From the NCBI RefSeq assembly GCF_029931775.1, contig NC_079324.1, positions 63,061,268-63,125,267 on the forward strand: a stretch of DNA of 64,000 nucleotides, read 5' to 3'. Each line of letters begins with the position of its first letter. Positions within the stretch are counted from its first letter, which is position 1. Positions 54,990 through 64,000 of this stretch are shown here, piece after piece. The notes below the pieces were generated by a model. That model worked only from the letters and a program-made list of their open reading frames with translations. It searched no databases and was not told where the DNA came from. A program made the position numbers and the translations under genes. This DNA comes from Euleptes europaea. Taxonomy: Eukaryota > Chordata > Lepidosauria > Squamata > Sphaerodactylidae.

Positions 54990-55611
54990 TAATTGTTTGT
55001 CCTTAAGGTGCCACAGGATTCTTCTATTGCTTTTTTGCTGCAGCAGACTATCATGGCCTCTCTACTGGGATTTATATTCCGATTCGGTGCTTTCTCTCAT
55101 TCCAAGGAAATGAACTGTTAAAGGCTACCTGATCTTCCCACCACTCAGAGAGTGGGAGTGTGAAAAGCCACAGAGCATTAGTTCTGTGGCTGCCATACTA
55201 TTAATGCTGAGGCCCAGTGTGTTGCAGCATGGAGGTTGGGTTATGGAGGCCTGGCTTCAAATCCCTCCTCAGCCTTGAAGATTGCTAGGAGAATATGAGC
55301 AAGTGCTTATCATACATATAGCTCTGACAAAGCTTGAGGGAAACTGGAAGATGCTATAGATACAATACAGAAAAATGACCAGGTCAACATGTTGATTCTT
55401 GTGGTCAAAACGGATTACAAATACCTGGGTTTTGTTAATACAGATCCATGTCCCTTCTGGCAACGCTGGCAAATAACAGAACAATACATCCAGCACGATC
55501 CAGATTAAAAACCATCATAAATCCCAACTGAATCTCCTCTTTGTCTCCATGGGTAGACCAAAAAATGATGGCAGATCGACAGATATTAGATTAAAGAGAT
55601 CTCTGTAGACC
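54990..55611 (-). other. CMKLR1 3' flank; foldback remnant at its far end
   Basis: 54990-55075 (GTCCTTAAGGTGCCACAGGA TTCTT, CTGCAGCAGACTATCATGGC) is a foldback-family end. From about 55270 to 55611 the sequence is repeat-free and probably the start of the CMKLR1 3' UTR. Confidence 0.45.
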
Positions 55612-56691
55612 TCAGAGTAACATAGTCTCTTTTTCTGTCATGGAAGAGGCTTTCGTGAAGCTCCTGCGGGGGAGAGATGAGTGAACAGTGTCCTCGCTCA
55701 GTGCATTTACCATTCTGGACAGGAGGGTCACCTTAAACTTTTTGAAATCTTGGCCCATGAAGACGTAAAGAATGGGGTTCATGCAACTGTTAGCCACAGC
55801 GATGGCGGTCACGATAGGCAACCCAATCTCTAACACAGGACCGACGACAAAGTGGTGTTGCGTTTCCAGAAGGTTGAAGACATGGTAGGGACACCAGCAT
55901 AAGAAGAAGGTCATTATGATAGCAACAATTATTCTCAAAGGTCTTTTGGACTTGGCGAGGCGGTTCCTTCTTAGCCGGAAAATGATGATCACGTAACAAA
56001 CTGTGATAACGGTCATTGGCATGATGAACCCAGCCAGGAATCTCGTGACATTTACCGTTATGTGTCTCATGTCATGTAGATAGTGATCATTTGGAGAATT
56101 GGGCAAGTAGTAATTGTTAAAACAAATGATGTTGCCTCTGTAGGGATGTGTTTCAGTGTCCCTAAAAACAAGGGAGGGGGAACTCGTTAAGATGCCGAGC
56201 ATCCAGATAAGGGGACACAGTAAGTACGCAATTTTAGGATTTCGGTGGTTTTGGGACCAGACCGGGAAAACGACTGAGATGCAGCGGTCAATGCTGATGG
56301 TAGCCAACGAGAATATGCTGGTGTACATGTTGAGAATGAGGAGGAAGGAGTTGACTTTGCACATGCCTCTGCCAAACACCCAGTTATAGCCCAGGGCCGT
56401 GTAGCTGATCGTCAGCGGCAGGAAGACGTTGAACAAGAAGTCGGCGACAGCCAGGTTGAGGAACCAGATGGCATTGACTGACTTCTTCATCTTGAACACA
56501 ATGATTCCGATGACCAATCCATTGCCCACTAAACCCAGGAGGCAAGTGAAGCTGTAGATGAAAACGGTGAGAATCCGAGCAATGGTCTTTGTGTCGTATG
56601 TCAGTTCTTTGCCATAGAGCTCTTCGGTGATCGTGTATTCATGATCAGCACCATAATAGTCATACTCGGAATCATTATTCGGACTCCTCAT
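55612..56691 (-). CDS. CMKLR1: Chemerin-like receptor 1, complete coding exon
   Basis: A 359-residue class A G protein-coupled receptor with seven hydrophobic segments, matching CMKLR1 (ChemR23), the receptor for the adipokine and chemoattractant chemerin. Visible marks: sequon N6-D-S and an acidic, Tyr-rich N-terminus; N57 in GNGLV (TM1); D84 in LAVADFLF (TM2); C111 and C190, the likely extracellular disulfide; D135-R136-C137 in place of DRY (human CMKLR1 also has DRC); CWCP at 265-268 (TM6); N305-P-I-L-Y309 (TM7). The tail GQDFKKFK, NALSEDT and RSFTK closely follows human. The start is the ATG at 56691. An in-frame TTG 27 bases further up is rejected because it lies in the splice acceptor TTGCAG; the exon should begin at 56712. 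Upstream non-coding exons were not identified. I saw no nearby poly(A) signal. Confidence 0.97.
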   Translation of the reverse strand: MRSPNNDSEYDYYGADHEYTITEELYGKELTYDTKTIARILTVFIYSFTCLLGLVGNGLVIGIIVFKMKKSVNAIWFLNLAVADFLFNVFLPLTISYTALGYNWVFGRGMCKVNSFLLILNMYTSIFSLATISIDRCISVVFPVWSQNHRNPKIAYLLCPLIWMLGILTSSPSLVFRDTETHPYRGNIICFNNYYLPNSPNDHYLHDMRHITVNVTRFLAGFIMPMTVITVCYVIIIFRLRRNRLAKSKRPLRIIVAIIMTFFLCWCPYHVFNLLETQHHFVVGPVLEIGLPIVTAIAVANSCMNPILYVFMGQDFKKFKVTLLSRMVNALSEDTVHSSLPRRSFTKASSMTEKETMLL

Positions 56692-56712
56692 TGTGGTGAG
56701 CACACCTATGGC
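56692..56712 (-). other. CMKLR1: CMKLR1 5' UTR end of the coding exon, with splice acceptor just upstream
   Basis: On the minus strand the bases TGTGATTGCAG stand immediately before 56712, giving an AG acceptor. Human CMKLR1 likewise has its coding sequence in one exon with upstream non-coding exons, so this 21-base leader is probably the 3' end of the spliced 5' UTR. Confidence 0.7.
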
Positions 56713-56737
56713 CTGCAATCACAGCAAAGGGGAGTTA

Positions 56738-56815
56738 GAAGAAGAAAAAGAGTTGGTTTTTATAGGCTGACTTTCTCTATCACTTATGGAAGAATCAAAC
56801 GGGCTTACAATTGCT
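56738..56815 (-). repeat. SINE-B 3' fragment, just upstream of the CMKLR1 exon
   Basis: GAAGAAGAAAAAGAGTTGGT to AATCAAACGGGCTTACAATT. Confidence 0.78.
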
Positions 56816-57090
56816 GTTTCCTTGCAGTCACCCTCCCTGTCAACTACTTCAGGGCTTCACTTTGATTATGCTTGCATTTTCCGACCATCAGAGCTTGCCT
56901 CACTCTTTCTGCATGTTTTGCCTGAGTCTTCTGGATTCTTGTTTAGCCAGCATCCAGAAAACGTGGGGGAAATGCACGGAAGCATGGAGAGCAAGGCGAC
57001 CTCTGATGGTCGGAAAACGCAAGCATAGTCAAAGGAAAGCCCTGAAGTAGTCCACCAGGTGACCTCGAGGAAACAGCCACGCATCAATGG
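56812..57090. mobile_element. Foldback MITE, copy 2
   Basis: CTACTTCAGGGCTTCACTTT, GATTATGCTTGCATTTTCCG at the left mirror GGAAAACGCAAGCATAGTCA, GAAAGCCCTGAAGTAGTCCA at the right. Centre near 56948. Same family as 28045-28315. Confidence 0.78.
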
Positions 57091-57248
57091 CCTTAGGGCA
57101 ATATCTTCCTTCTTCTTGGAAGTTCCACTCTCCATCTTGCTCCCTCTCTCAGCTAGTCATGTAGTTAAGATACTACCTCTCTCCTCTTTGCTATCAGGTA
57201 TGTTAGTTTCCAAATAAAACTTTATTTACACTTTAATCAGGTTGTGGG

Positions 57249-57747
57249 AATCGGCTATGGCTCAGAGGTCGAGCATCTGCTTGGCATGCAGAAGGTTCCA
57301 GGTTCAATCCCCGGCATCTCCAGTTAAAGGGACTAGGCAGCTTCAGAGAGACACTGTCCTTCAGTGTTAATCCTCTGAAGATGCCTTCCACAGTTGCTGG
57401 CGAAACGTCAGGAAAGAAAATTCCAAGACCACGGTTACACAGCCCAAATAACCTACAAGAACCAATGAACTCTGACCGTGAAAGCCTTTGACAATATTTT
57501 GCAGCTTCATGTGTTCATAAGAAGGCTTTCTAGTATGGGGCTGTGGCTCAGCGGTAGAGCATCTGCTTGGCATGCAGAAGGTTCCAGGTTCAATCCCCGG
57601 CATCTCCAGTTAAAGGGACTAGGCAGGTAGGTGATGTGAAAGACCTCAGCCTGAGACCCTGGAGAGCCGCTGCCGGTCTGAGCAGACAATACTGACTTGA
57701 TGGACCAAGGGTTTGATTCAGTATAAGGCAGCTTCATGTGTTCATGT
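57249..57747 (+). repeat. SINE-A dimer interrupted by a foldback element
   Basis: The first unit is 57249-57345 plus 57510-57519 (internally deleted at GGCAG). Then comes the linker GAAGGCTTTCTAGTATGG and a full second unit (57538-57747) ending GCAGCTTCATGTGTTCATG. The linker recurs at 62146-62164. Confidence 0.82.
57346..57500 (+). mobile_element. Foldback-family 3' end, forward half only
   Basis: GAGAGACACTGTCCTTCAGT to GAAAGCCTTTGACAATATTT. Flanked by the 9-bp duplication GCAGCTTCA (57337-57345, 57501-57509). Confidence 0.75.
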
Positions 57748-58741
57748 GTGCACCTTTGCTGTGTTAATTACTCTACCAACAGGGGTCATGGACCCAATAT
57801 GCTTCCACTGCACAAGTGGTATCTGGTTTACTGATTCCAGCACGAATGCATAGGAGTAAGGTGATCAAGGGTTTTTTTTTGGAACGCTAAATGAACAAAA
57901 GGAAGAAAAGTTAAGTGTTGCAGGTGAACACACCCTCTGGGCTGAAGGGGCATGCTCTGGGGCAACAAAAGGCAACCTTCCCAGCAGTGAAACCCAAGAT
58001 GTCCTTGTCATGAATTGCTTGCTTGTGCCGAAGCTAGCAAATAACCGTATCTCTGTAAGAGCATCGGCAAAGAAAGGAACAGCTTCGAATGTTGCAGTGA
58101 GTTATGACAAAATCGAAAGAGGCCCGGCTGTTCTGCAGAGCAAAGCAGGCGTTCTCTCTGCTGATTCACTTTGCCAGCGTTCCTGTTCCCCCCACACACA
58201 CACATACACTTGCCCCCAAATGCTGAACGCTGTCAGCACATTTCTTGAAACACCAGACAGGATGTCTTGATTTAGAAGCCTCTCACTTCCTGCCTAAGCC
58301 TCTGCCAACGTCTGGCCACCAGTGTGGCCCGCCACCAAGCAAGCAGAAGCCCCTTGTTTTTAAAGCAAATGCGCAACCCCCCCCCCCCCGGTGTCATTCA
58401 TTGGCTGCATAGCTAATGATCTGGACAGAACACCTTGGAATGACTGGGGTGGGCAGCGGCCCTTGTTGCAGGGCCCCCAAAAAACCCCAAAGTGGCTTTG
58501 TAATGGAGAGTTCGGATGTGATTATCTGAAACAGCAGCGCAGCTGGTGCAGGGCAGGCCCACCTTTAACTTCCAAAAATAAAATAACAGGTGGCAAGAGG
58601 GAACAAGAATTGAGAAGCTGAAGCCCTATAATTGCCTCTCTGCTTGTGTCCCCCAACCCCACACAAATTGAGCAGTCCAGTCCAGAGCACAGGCTCTGCT
58701 TGAGGCCACCCCACCTGACAGGCTTCAGGAGGAGAGGGAGA
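57748..58741. other. No gene or repeat seen
   Basis: A (CA)n stretch near 58192-58207 and a C-run at 58377-58389. No coding match. Confidence 0.35.
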
Positions 58742-58948
58742 GGGTTGCCAACCTCTGGGTGGGGCCTGGAGATCTCCCAGGATTACAACCGGTCTCCAGA
58801 CTGCATGGATCAGTTCCCCTGGAGAAAATGGCTGCTTTGGAGGGTGGGGCTCCGTGGCATTGTATCCTGCTGAGGTCCTGCCCCTTTTCAAACCCCCAGG
58901 CTTCACCCCCAGATCTCCAGGAATTTCCCAACCCTAGCAACCCTAGTT
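58742..58948 (-). mobile_element. MITE-G, near full length
   Basis: AGGGTTGCCAACCTCTGGGT to CCCAACCCTAGCAACCCTA. Confidence 0.78.
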
Positions 58949-59486
58949 TGTCTGCACTGGAATCTTCAGAAAGAATAGTAATTTTAAACAGTCAACAAAT
59001 ACTGGACAGTTTGATTGTAGAGTCCAGATCCATATAGCTAAAATATCCCTTTTTCCTAGACCGCCCTCTGGCTAGAGATGCATGGATATGTTCTTTCTCA
59101 CTGGATGCGTCATTTCTCCCAGTCCGGTTGCCGATATTTGCCTATTGTTGTTCCTACTACACCATTCCAGTACTACAATCTAGATTTTATATCTTAAACT
59201 CATGCAAACGTAACGCTGAAAAATGGTAATGGGCAAAAAATGTTGAAGAAGCAGGAAATGGTGTGGAATAAAAAGCTCAGGGATTGAATTCCTTGAAGGG
59301 AGAAACAAAATCAGACCCGGGATTTTCAAATTTAAAAGATGGGGCAGCAAAATTCGATAATCTCTCATTTACTAATCCAGGTAGAGGTTCTGGGTTGGAT
59401 TTTCCTGCCGTCGAGGCTTCTGGTATCCTGCCTAGAGATTAATGGATCCACCATCCACCCCGCTGCCTTCCAGCCCCATCACCCAC
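58949..59486. other. No feature seen
   Basis: AT-rich unique sequence. Confidence 0.3.
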
Positions 59487-59494
59487 CTGCCAAA

Positions 59495-59704
59495 TAGGGT
59501 TTTCCCTCCTCCAGGTACTAGCTGGAGATCTCCTGCTATTACAACTGATCTCCAGCAGATAGAGATCAGTTCACCTGGAGAAAATGGCTGCCTTGGCAAC
59601 TGGACTCTATGGCACTGAAGTCCCTCCCCTTCCCAAACCCCACCCTCCTTGGGCTCCGCCCCCAAAACCTCCCACCGGTGGCGAAGAGGGACCTGGCAAC
59701 CCTA
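59495..59704 (-). mobile_element. MITE-C, full length
   Basis: TAGGGTTTTCC...GGCAACCCTA with a perfect 8-bp duplication CTGCCAAA (59487-59494, 59705-59712). Confidence 0.92.
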
Positions 59705-59712
59705 CTGCCAAA

Positions 59713-60521
59713 CCATCACCCATCAGTGGTGATTCCCTTTGGTTCTTATGGAACTTCAGTATTCCTGAATGTGGTTGATTTCCTCCCCTCCTTCCCTGGT
59801 CCCTTCTTCCCATGGTGCCATTTCAAGTCATCCAGCAAAACCAGACTAAATTATCCAAAACAGTAAGAACCGGAGAATAAAGACAGCAAATGAGGCTAAG
59901 AGACTGCGGAATATGGGATTTCCTGTTGCATAATTTGGGTTAATTTTGCAGCTCATGAGGCTTTTCCTCACAGAGCAAAAACCCCTGGCAAGCAGATACT
60001 TCCTCCTGGATTACTGCATTTACACAGCTGGTGAAACAGAACAGCTTCACTTTAAGACGCTGCCGTGACCCAGGAAGTCCTGGGTGCAAATCTTGCCTCG
60101 GACTCACAATATATCCTCAGTCAAGGGACTTTCGCACTGCCAATGTGGAGATTAATACTCACTCACTGAACAGGGGTGTCGTAAAGTTAAAAACCCACCT
60201 GTGAATTCAGCCACCCCCACCCCTGCTGCGGCTTGGCCCTTGGAGAATAGGTTTGCAGAAGGCACAACTGGCAGAATTCCCCGCTCAATCTCGGTGTAGC
60301 AGTATGATGCTTCTCCCCTTGGGTCCCTCCCTTGTTTGCCAGAGGCGCTCAGTCCCTCTCCTGGCCTTCTGGTGGTGTGATGTTGCCCAGTCGCAACAGA
60401 CTGGGCCTTTTTCCAGGTTGCCAGCTGCTCTGTCCCACGTCCGTCGGCCACCCAGCCTCCTGAGCATATCCTCCTCCCCAGAGAATCCAATCGCTCCTGC
60501 TCTTTGGTGCTGTGAGGTTGT
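59713..60521. other. No gene or repeat seen
   Basis: Open frames here (up to about 160 codons) run into the adjoining MITE and have no recognisable product. Confidence 0.35.
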
Positions 60522-60529
60522 TTCATTAG

Positions 60530-60738
60530 TAGGGTTGCCAGGTCCCTCTTCACCACCGGAGGGAGGTTTTTTGGGTGGAGTGTGAGGAGGGCAGGATTTG
60601 GGGAGGGGAGGGACTTCAATGCCATAGTGTCCAATGGCCAAAGCGGTCATTTTATCCAGAGGAACTGATCTCTATCAGCTGGAGATCAATTGTAATAGCA
60701 GGAGATCTCCAGATAGTACCTGGAGGTTGGCAACCCTA
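60530..60738 (+). mobile_element. MITE-C, full length
   Basis: TAGGGTTGCC...GGCAACCCTA, 209 bp, perfect 8-bp duplication TTCATTAG (60522-60529, 60739-60746). Confidence 0.93.
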
Positions 60739-60746
60739 TTCATTAG

Positions 60747-61274
60747 CCCCTTCTCGCCCCACTTCCCTGTGCCTTGGAACATTCCATGATGCTGCACCAG
60801 CTCAGCCAATCAGGGCCTGGGTGGGGTACTACACAAGGAACGCCCATGAAGCTCTTTAAACCCATCCAAGGGCTGCATGAAGGCGCAGCCGTCTCTGACG
60901 ATGGCTTGTGCGGTTCTGCCTGCTTTCAGCTGCCACCCAGAAGAACACACAGTCTCATTTGCTCCAGTTCCGCAGACAGGGACTCTCACCTGAAGGAGTT
61001 GCAGAAAGCATTTTTGGGTGACGACGCCCTCCCCCACCCAAGAAAAGTAGAGGAGCAGAGCAACAATAGCAGACGGCTACAAGCAGGCCCAAAGGAGGTA
61101 ACGACAGAAAGCCACTGGTTCTCACCCGCAGCTCACAACTTAAACCACTTCAGTGCATCTTCACAGACATACAGGATGTTTCTCTTCCACAAGCCTTGTG
61201 GGGCAGCAGGCCTTTTCTTGCTTACAGACAACCCCCCCGCCAGCTCCAATCATACAGACAGGCCTCCCCAGCAA
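60747..61274. other. No feature seen
   Basis: Unique-looking; no coding match. Confidence 0.3.
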
Positions 61275-61482
61275 GGGTTGCCATGTCCCTCTTTGCCACT
61301 GGCAAGAGTTTTTTTGGGGCAGAGCCTGAGGAGGGCGGGGTTTGGGGAGGGAAGGGACATCAATGCCATAGAGTCCAACTGCCAAAGTGGCCATCTTCTC
61401 CAGGTGAACTGATCTCTATTGGCTGGAGTTCAGTTGTAACAGCAGGAGATCTCCAGCTAGTACCTGGAGGTTGGCAACCCTA
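61275..61482 (+). mobile_element. MITE-C, near full length
   Basis: AGGGTTGCCATGTCCCTCTT to GGTTGGCAACCCTA; no clear target duplication. Confidence 0.85.
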
Positions 61483-61928
61483 TGCATTATGTGTAACAAC
61501 CAAATCCATTCCAGCTCCTTAGGCAGGTACGGGCACTTGAAAGATGCTTGACAAGATTCACACCAAGCCTTTCCCTGCTCTAACTCCTCCTCTTTCTCCC
61601 TTCCCCCCATGTTTATTTTGGTTATGAGAAATCTCCAAAATGATTTCCTTCCCATAAGCATCTGCAGAAGCCAGCTCTGACGCTTGAAAAGCTCTTGCTG
61701 GAATAGAGGTTGTTAGCCTTTCAGGTGCCACTGGATTTTTGGCTTAATATTGCCAATATTATCGACTTTGCTTTATATTAACACGGCTTCCCTCTGGAAC
61801 GGAGCTGCTTCCGCCCATCTTTCCCTCCTACTGAGCTGGGCTTTTGGGTCTGTGCTTGACGAGCCTGCGTTCCTTACAGACCAGCATCCCCTGCCCCTCC
61901 TGAGGCTGCACCTAGAAACAACCTAGGG
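61483..61928. other. No gene; possible foldback scrap
   Basis: 61705-61795 (GTTAGCCTTTCAGGTGCCAC TGGATTTT, TTAACACGGCTTCC) resembles the end of the foldback family. Confidence 0.4.
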
Positions 61929-62373
61929 GAAGGGCTATGGCTCAGTGGTAGAGCCTCTGCTTGGCATGCAGAAGGTCCCAGCTTCAATCCCTGGCATCTC
62001 CAGTTAAAGGGACTAGGCAAGTGGGTGATGTGAAAGACCTCTGCCTGAGACCCTGGAGAGCTGCTGCCGGTCTGAGTAGACAATACTGGCTTTGATGGAC
62101 CAAGGGGGGGGTCTGATTCAGTAGAAGGCAGCTGTATGTGTTCATGTGAAGGCTTTCTAGTATGGGGCTGTGGCTCAGTGGGAGAGCATCTGCTTGGCAT
62201 GCAGAAGGTCCCAGTTCAATCCCTGGCATCTCCAGTTAAAGGGACTAGGCAGGTAGGTGACGTGAAAGACCTCAGCCTGAGACGCTGGAGAGACGCTGCC
62301 GGTCTGAGTAGAGAATACTGATTTTGATGGACCAAGGATCCGATTCAGTAGAAGGCAGCTTCACGTGTTCGTG
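61929..62373 (+). repeat. SINE-A dimer
   Basis: Units 61929-62142 and 62165-62373, joined by GAAGGCTTTCTAGTATGG as at 57520-57537. Confidence 0.85.
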
Positions 62374-63039
62374 TGTGTTCAACCAAAGTTCCCAAAGTGT
62401 GGGTTGTTGGGAAGACAAGAAAGCCTCCCCCGCCTTGCCAGAACTTCCAAGCGAGTCAAACTGAGCTTGTCACCGGCTTTTTTCCTTGGAATCCGGCTGC
62501 GAGGGAGTGTAGGCATGTGAGTAATGACAGTCGCAAGCAGATGTGGAAGGAACGCCTGGAGCAGATGTGGAAGGAACGCCTGGCTGGACGTGCTGTGCCC
62601 TGGCAGAGCTCAGGAAACGGAGTGTCCAAAGGGAGGGGAAGGTGGCCCCGTTCCTCCCTGTAGCGGGACACGGCGGCTCTGTTGCTCACAGACAGACTTT
62701 CTTTCTGCCGTCAGAGTTTCAAATTTAGACCAAGGTACCCAGCCTCCAAGGGTTGCATCCGCCTTCTTAATGAATGAGTCTTTCTATGGGCAAGATTACT
62801 GTTTTTTTAAATCTGCTATTTTCTATTTATACTGGCCATCTCAGAAACATCCATTCCTGGAAAATGGAGGAGCACAAAAAATCACTTAAAAAAGTATTTG
62901 TCCTTAAGATGGTCCTTTGTAAAAAAGAAAGGGGAGGAAGGAATGACAGCTGGGACCCAGAGAGCTATGTTACGCTTGTCCAAGGACTTGAGTATGCCTG
63001 GTGGGATTTGGCTTTTTCCATGTGAATGGTAAATCTCTG
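62374..63039. other. No gene; short tandem repeat
   Basis: GCAGATGTGGAAGGAACGCC TGG occurs twice in tandem at about 62537-62585 (24-bp period). Confidence 0.4.
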
Positions 63040-63165
63040 GACTCCCATCTGACGAAGGGAGCTTGGACTCTCAAAAGCTTAGACCATGAAAATCTTGTGG
63101 GCCCCTAAGGTGCTCCCACACTCCAGTCAAGCTGTTCTACTGCAGACCCACACGACTGCTGGATT
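63040..63165 (+). mobile_element. Foldback-family 3' end
   Basis: ATCTGACGAAGGGAGCTTGG, CTCTCAAAAGCTTAGACC, CTAAGGTGCTCCCACACTCC and CTGTTCTACTGCAGACCC. Confidence 0.65.
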
Positions 63166-63179
63166 TCCAGTCATCTCTC

Positions 63180-63300
63180 TGAAGGCCCACCTGGACACGT
63201 GGTAGCCTCACTTGTTGAGGAAGATTGTAGCCAGCTAAACGGAACTTCTATGTTCAGAGGCAGTATACCTTTGAGTGCTGGAAATCAGGCTGAGACAATC
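63180..63300 (+). mobile_element. LINE 3' fragment
   Basis: GGAACTTCTATGTTCAGAGG CAGTATACC matches the LINE subfamily at 35762. Confidence 0.5.
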
Positions 63301-63322
63301 AGAGAGGCCTGTGACTTTCATG

Positions 63323-63531
63323 TAGGGTTGACAGGTCCCTTTTCGCCACCGGCAGGAGGTTTTTGGGGTGGAGCCTGAGGAGGGCGGGGTTTGGGGAGGG
63401 GAGGGACTGCAATGCCATAGAGTCCAATTACCAAAGCAGCCATTTTCTCCAGGTGAACTGATCTCTATCGGCTGGAGATCAGTTGTAATACCAGGAGATC
63501 TCCAGCTACAACCTGGAGGTTGGCGACCCTA
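63323..63531 (+). mobile_element. MITE-C, full length
   Basis: TAGGGTTGACAGG...GGCGACCCTA, 209 bp, with duplication CTTTCATG / TTTTCATG (63315-63322, 63532-63539). Confidence 0.9.
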
Positions 63532-63936
63532 TTTTCATGCCCTCTTTGGCCACTGCTCAAAACCTTTCGTCCAGCCCAGAGGAATGCCTCTTAAGGTTTG
63601 CCAGCTGGTTCTGGATGGGATCTTCAAAGACAAAAAATCCTTGAAAGGCAAGGTTGTGACATTCTCTGGATCTAAACCAATGGGCATAGACTGGAGGCAA
63701 AATTACCTTGTTTGGACCCATCCATAAGGATGGCGGAGCTCTGCCTCCAGCTCCATCTGCCAGTCAGTCAGAAGGGACATTGGCTGCCCCCAACTCATTG
63801 GCTTCCTATCCTCTTGATATCTCTGCCTGCCATCGGTCTGGCTGTTCTGACCCCAGCACCAGCAGACGGGGTGAAGCAAAGAGGGGCGGATCCAGCAGGG
63901 GCCTAAGGATGCAAAGGCATGTGGGGAGATGGACAA
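63532..63936. other. No feature seen
   Basis: Unique-looking; no coding match. Confidence 0.3.
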
Positions 63937-64000
63937 GGATTGCCAGCTTCCAGGTGGGGCATGGAGATCTCCCGGAATTACAACGGATCCCCAGATGACT
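63937..64000 (-). mobile_element. MITE-G, cut by window end
   Basis: GGATTGCCAGCTTCCAGGTG to CCCGGAATTACAACGGATC. Confidence 0.7.

Noticed and set aside
56692-56718. Earlier in-frame TTG start for CMKLR1 adding nine residues
   Set aside because: The TTG is part of the splice acceptor TTGCAG, so these bases are intron and leader; the ATG at 56691 is the natural start.
57535-57610. Functional tRNA-Ala gene
   Set aside because: The tRNA-like part is followed by the fixed SINE-A body and end and recurs many times with mutations; it is a SINE head.
20774-61412. Other frames of 100-210 codons, such as 21298-21837, 42014-42454 and 60774-61412
   Set aside because: None shows a known domain, codon pattern or splice context, and several overlap SINEs or MITEs.

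Overview
This window is vertebrate nuclear DNA: interrupted genes, long introns and very dense SINE, LINE and MITE repeats. The repeats (tRNA SINEs of the Sauria type, Bov-B and CR1-like LINE ends, a 5S rRNA-derived SINE) point to a squamate reptile. A gecko is my best guess from the style of the repeats; that is recall, not a search.

Three host loci are supported. (1) The 3' half of WSCD2 runs on the + strand from 7255 to 18388 in five coding exons (second WSC domain and the whole sulfotransferase domain). A largely repeat-free stretch to about 20.33 kb is probably its 3' UTR. The 5' exons (membrane anchor, first WSC domain) were not found and should lie upstream of the window. (2) CMKLR1, the chemerin receptor, is on the - strand at 55612-56691 as one intact 359-codon exon, with a splice acceptor just upstream of the ATG. 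In human these two genes are neighbours and, as here, converge. (3) A broken BUB3 retrocopy (53518-54211, +) lies 1.4 kb beyond the 3' end of the CMKLR1 coding region.

The 37 kb between the two genes holds no recognisable gene. It is built of repeats: a tRNA-Ala-like SINE ending in TTCATGTGTTC (called SINE-A here), a Sauria-type SINE with a CTT-rich tail (SINE-B), a third tRNA SINE (SINE-E), hAT-like MITEs of about 209 bp with TAGGGTTGCC ends and 8-bp target duplications (MITE-C and a related MITE-G), CR1-like LINE 3' ends, and inverted-repeat ('foldback') elements with 9-12 bp target duplications. These names are my own labels.

The most notable observations are: a nest of elements at 753-2442 with a target duplication at each level that fixes the order of insertion; an apparent GC-AG intron and an A-tract inside a splice acceptor in WSCD2; a 127-bp inverted duplication inside a WSCD2 intron; a 65-bp perfect palindrome in a CpG-rich patch at 45.4-45.9 kb; and a five-unit 93-bp tandem array grown from inside a SINE. 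I found no convincing undescribed protein-coding system.
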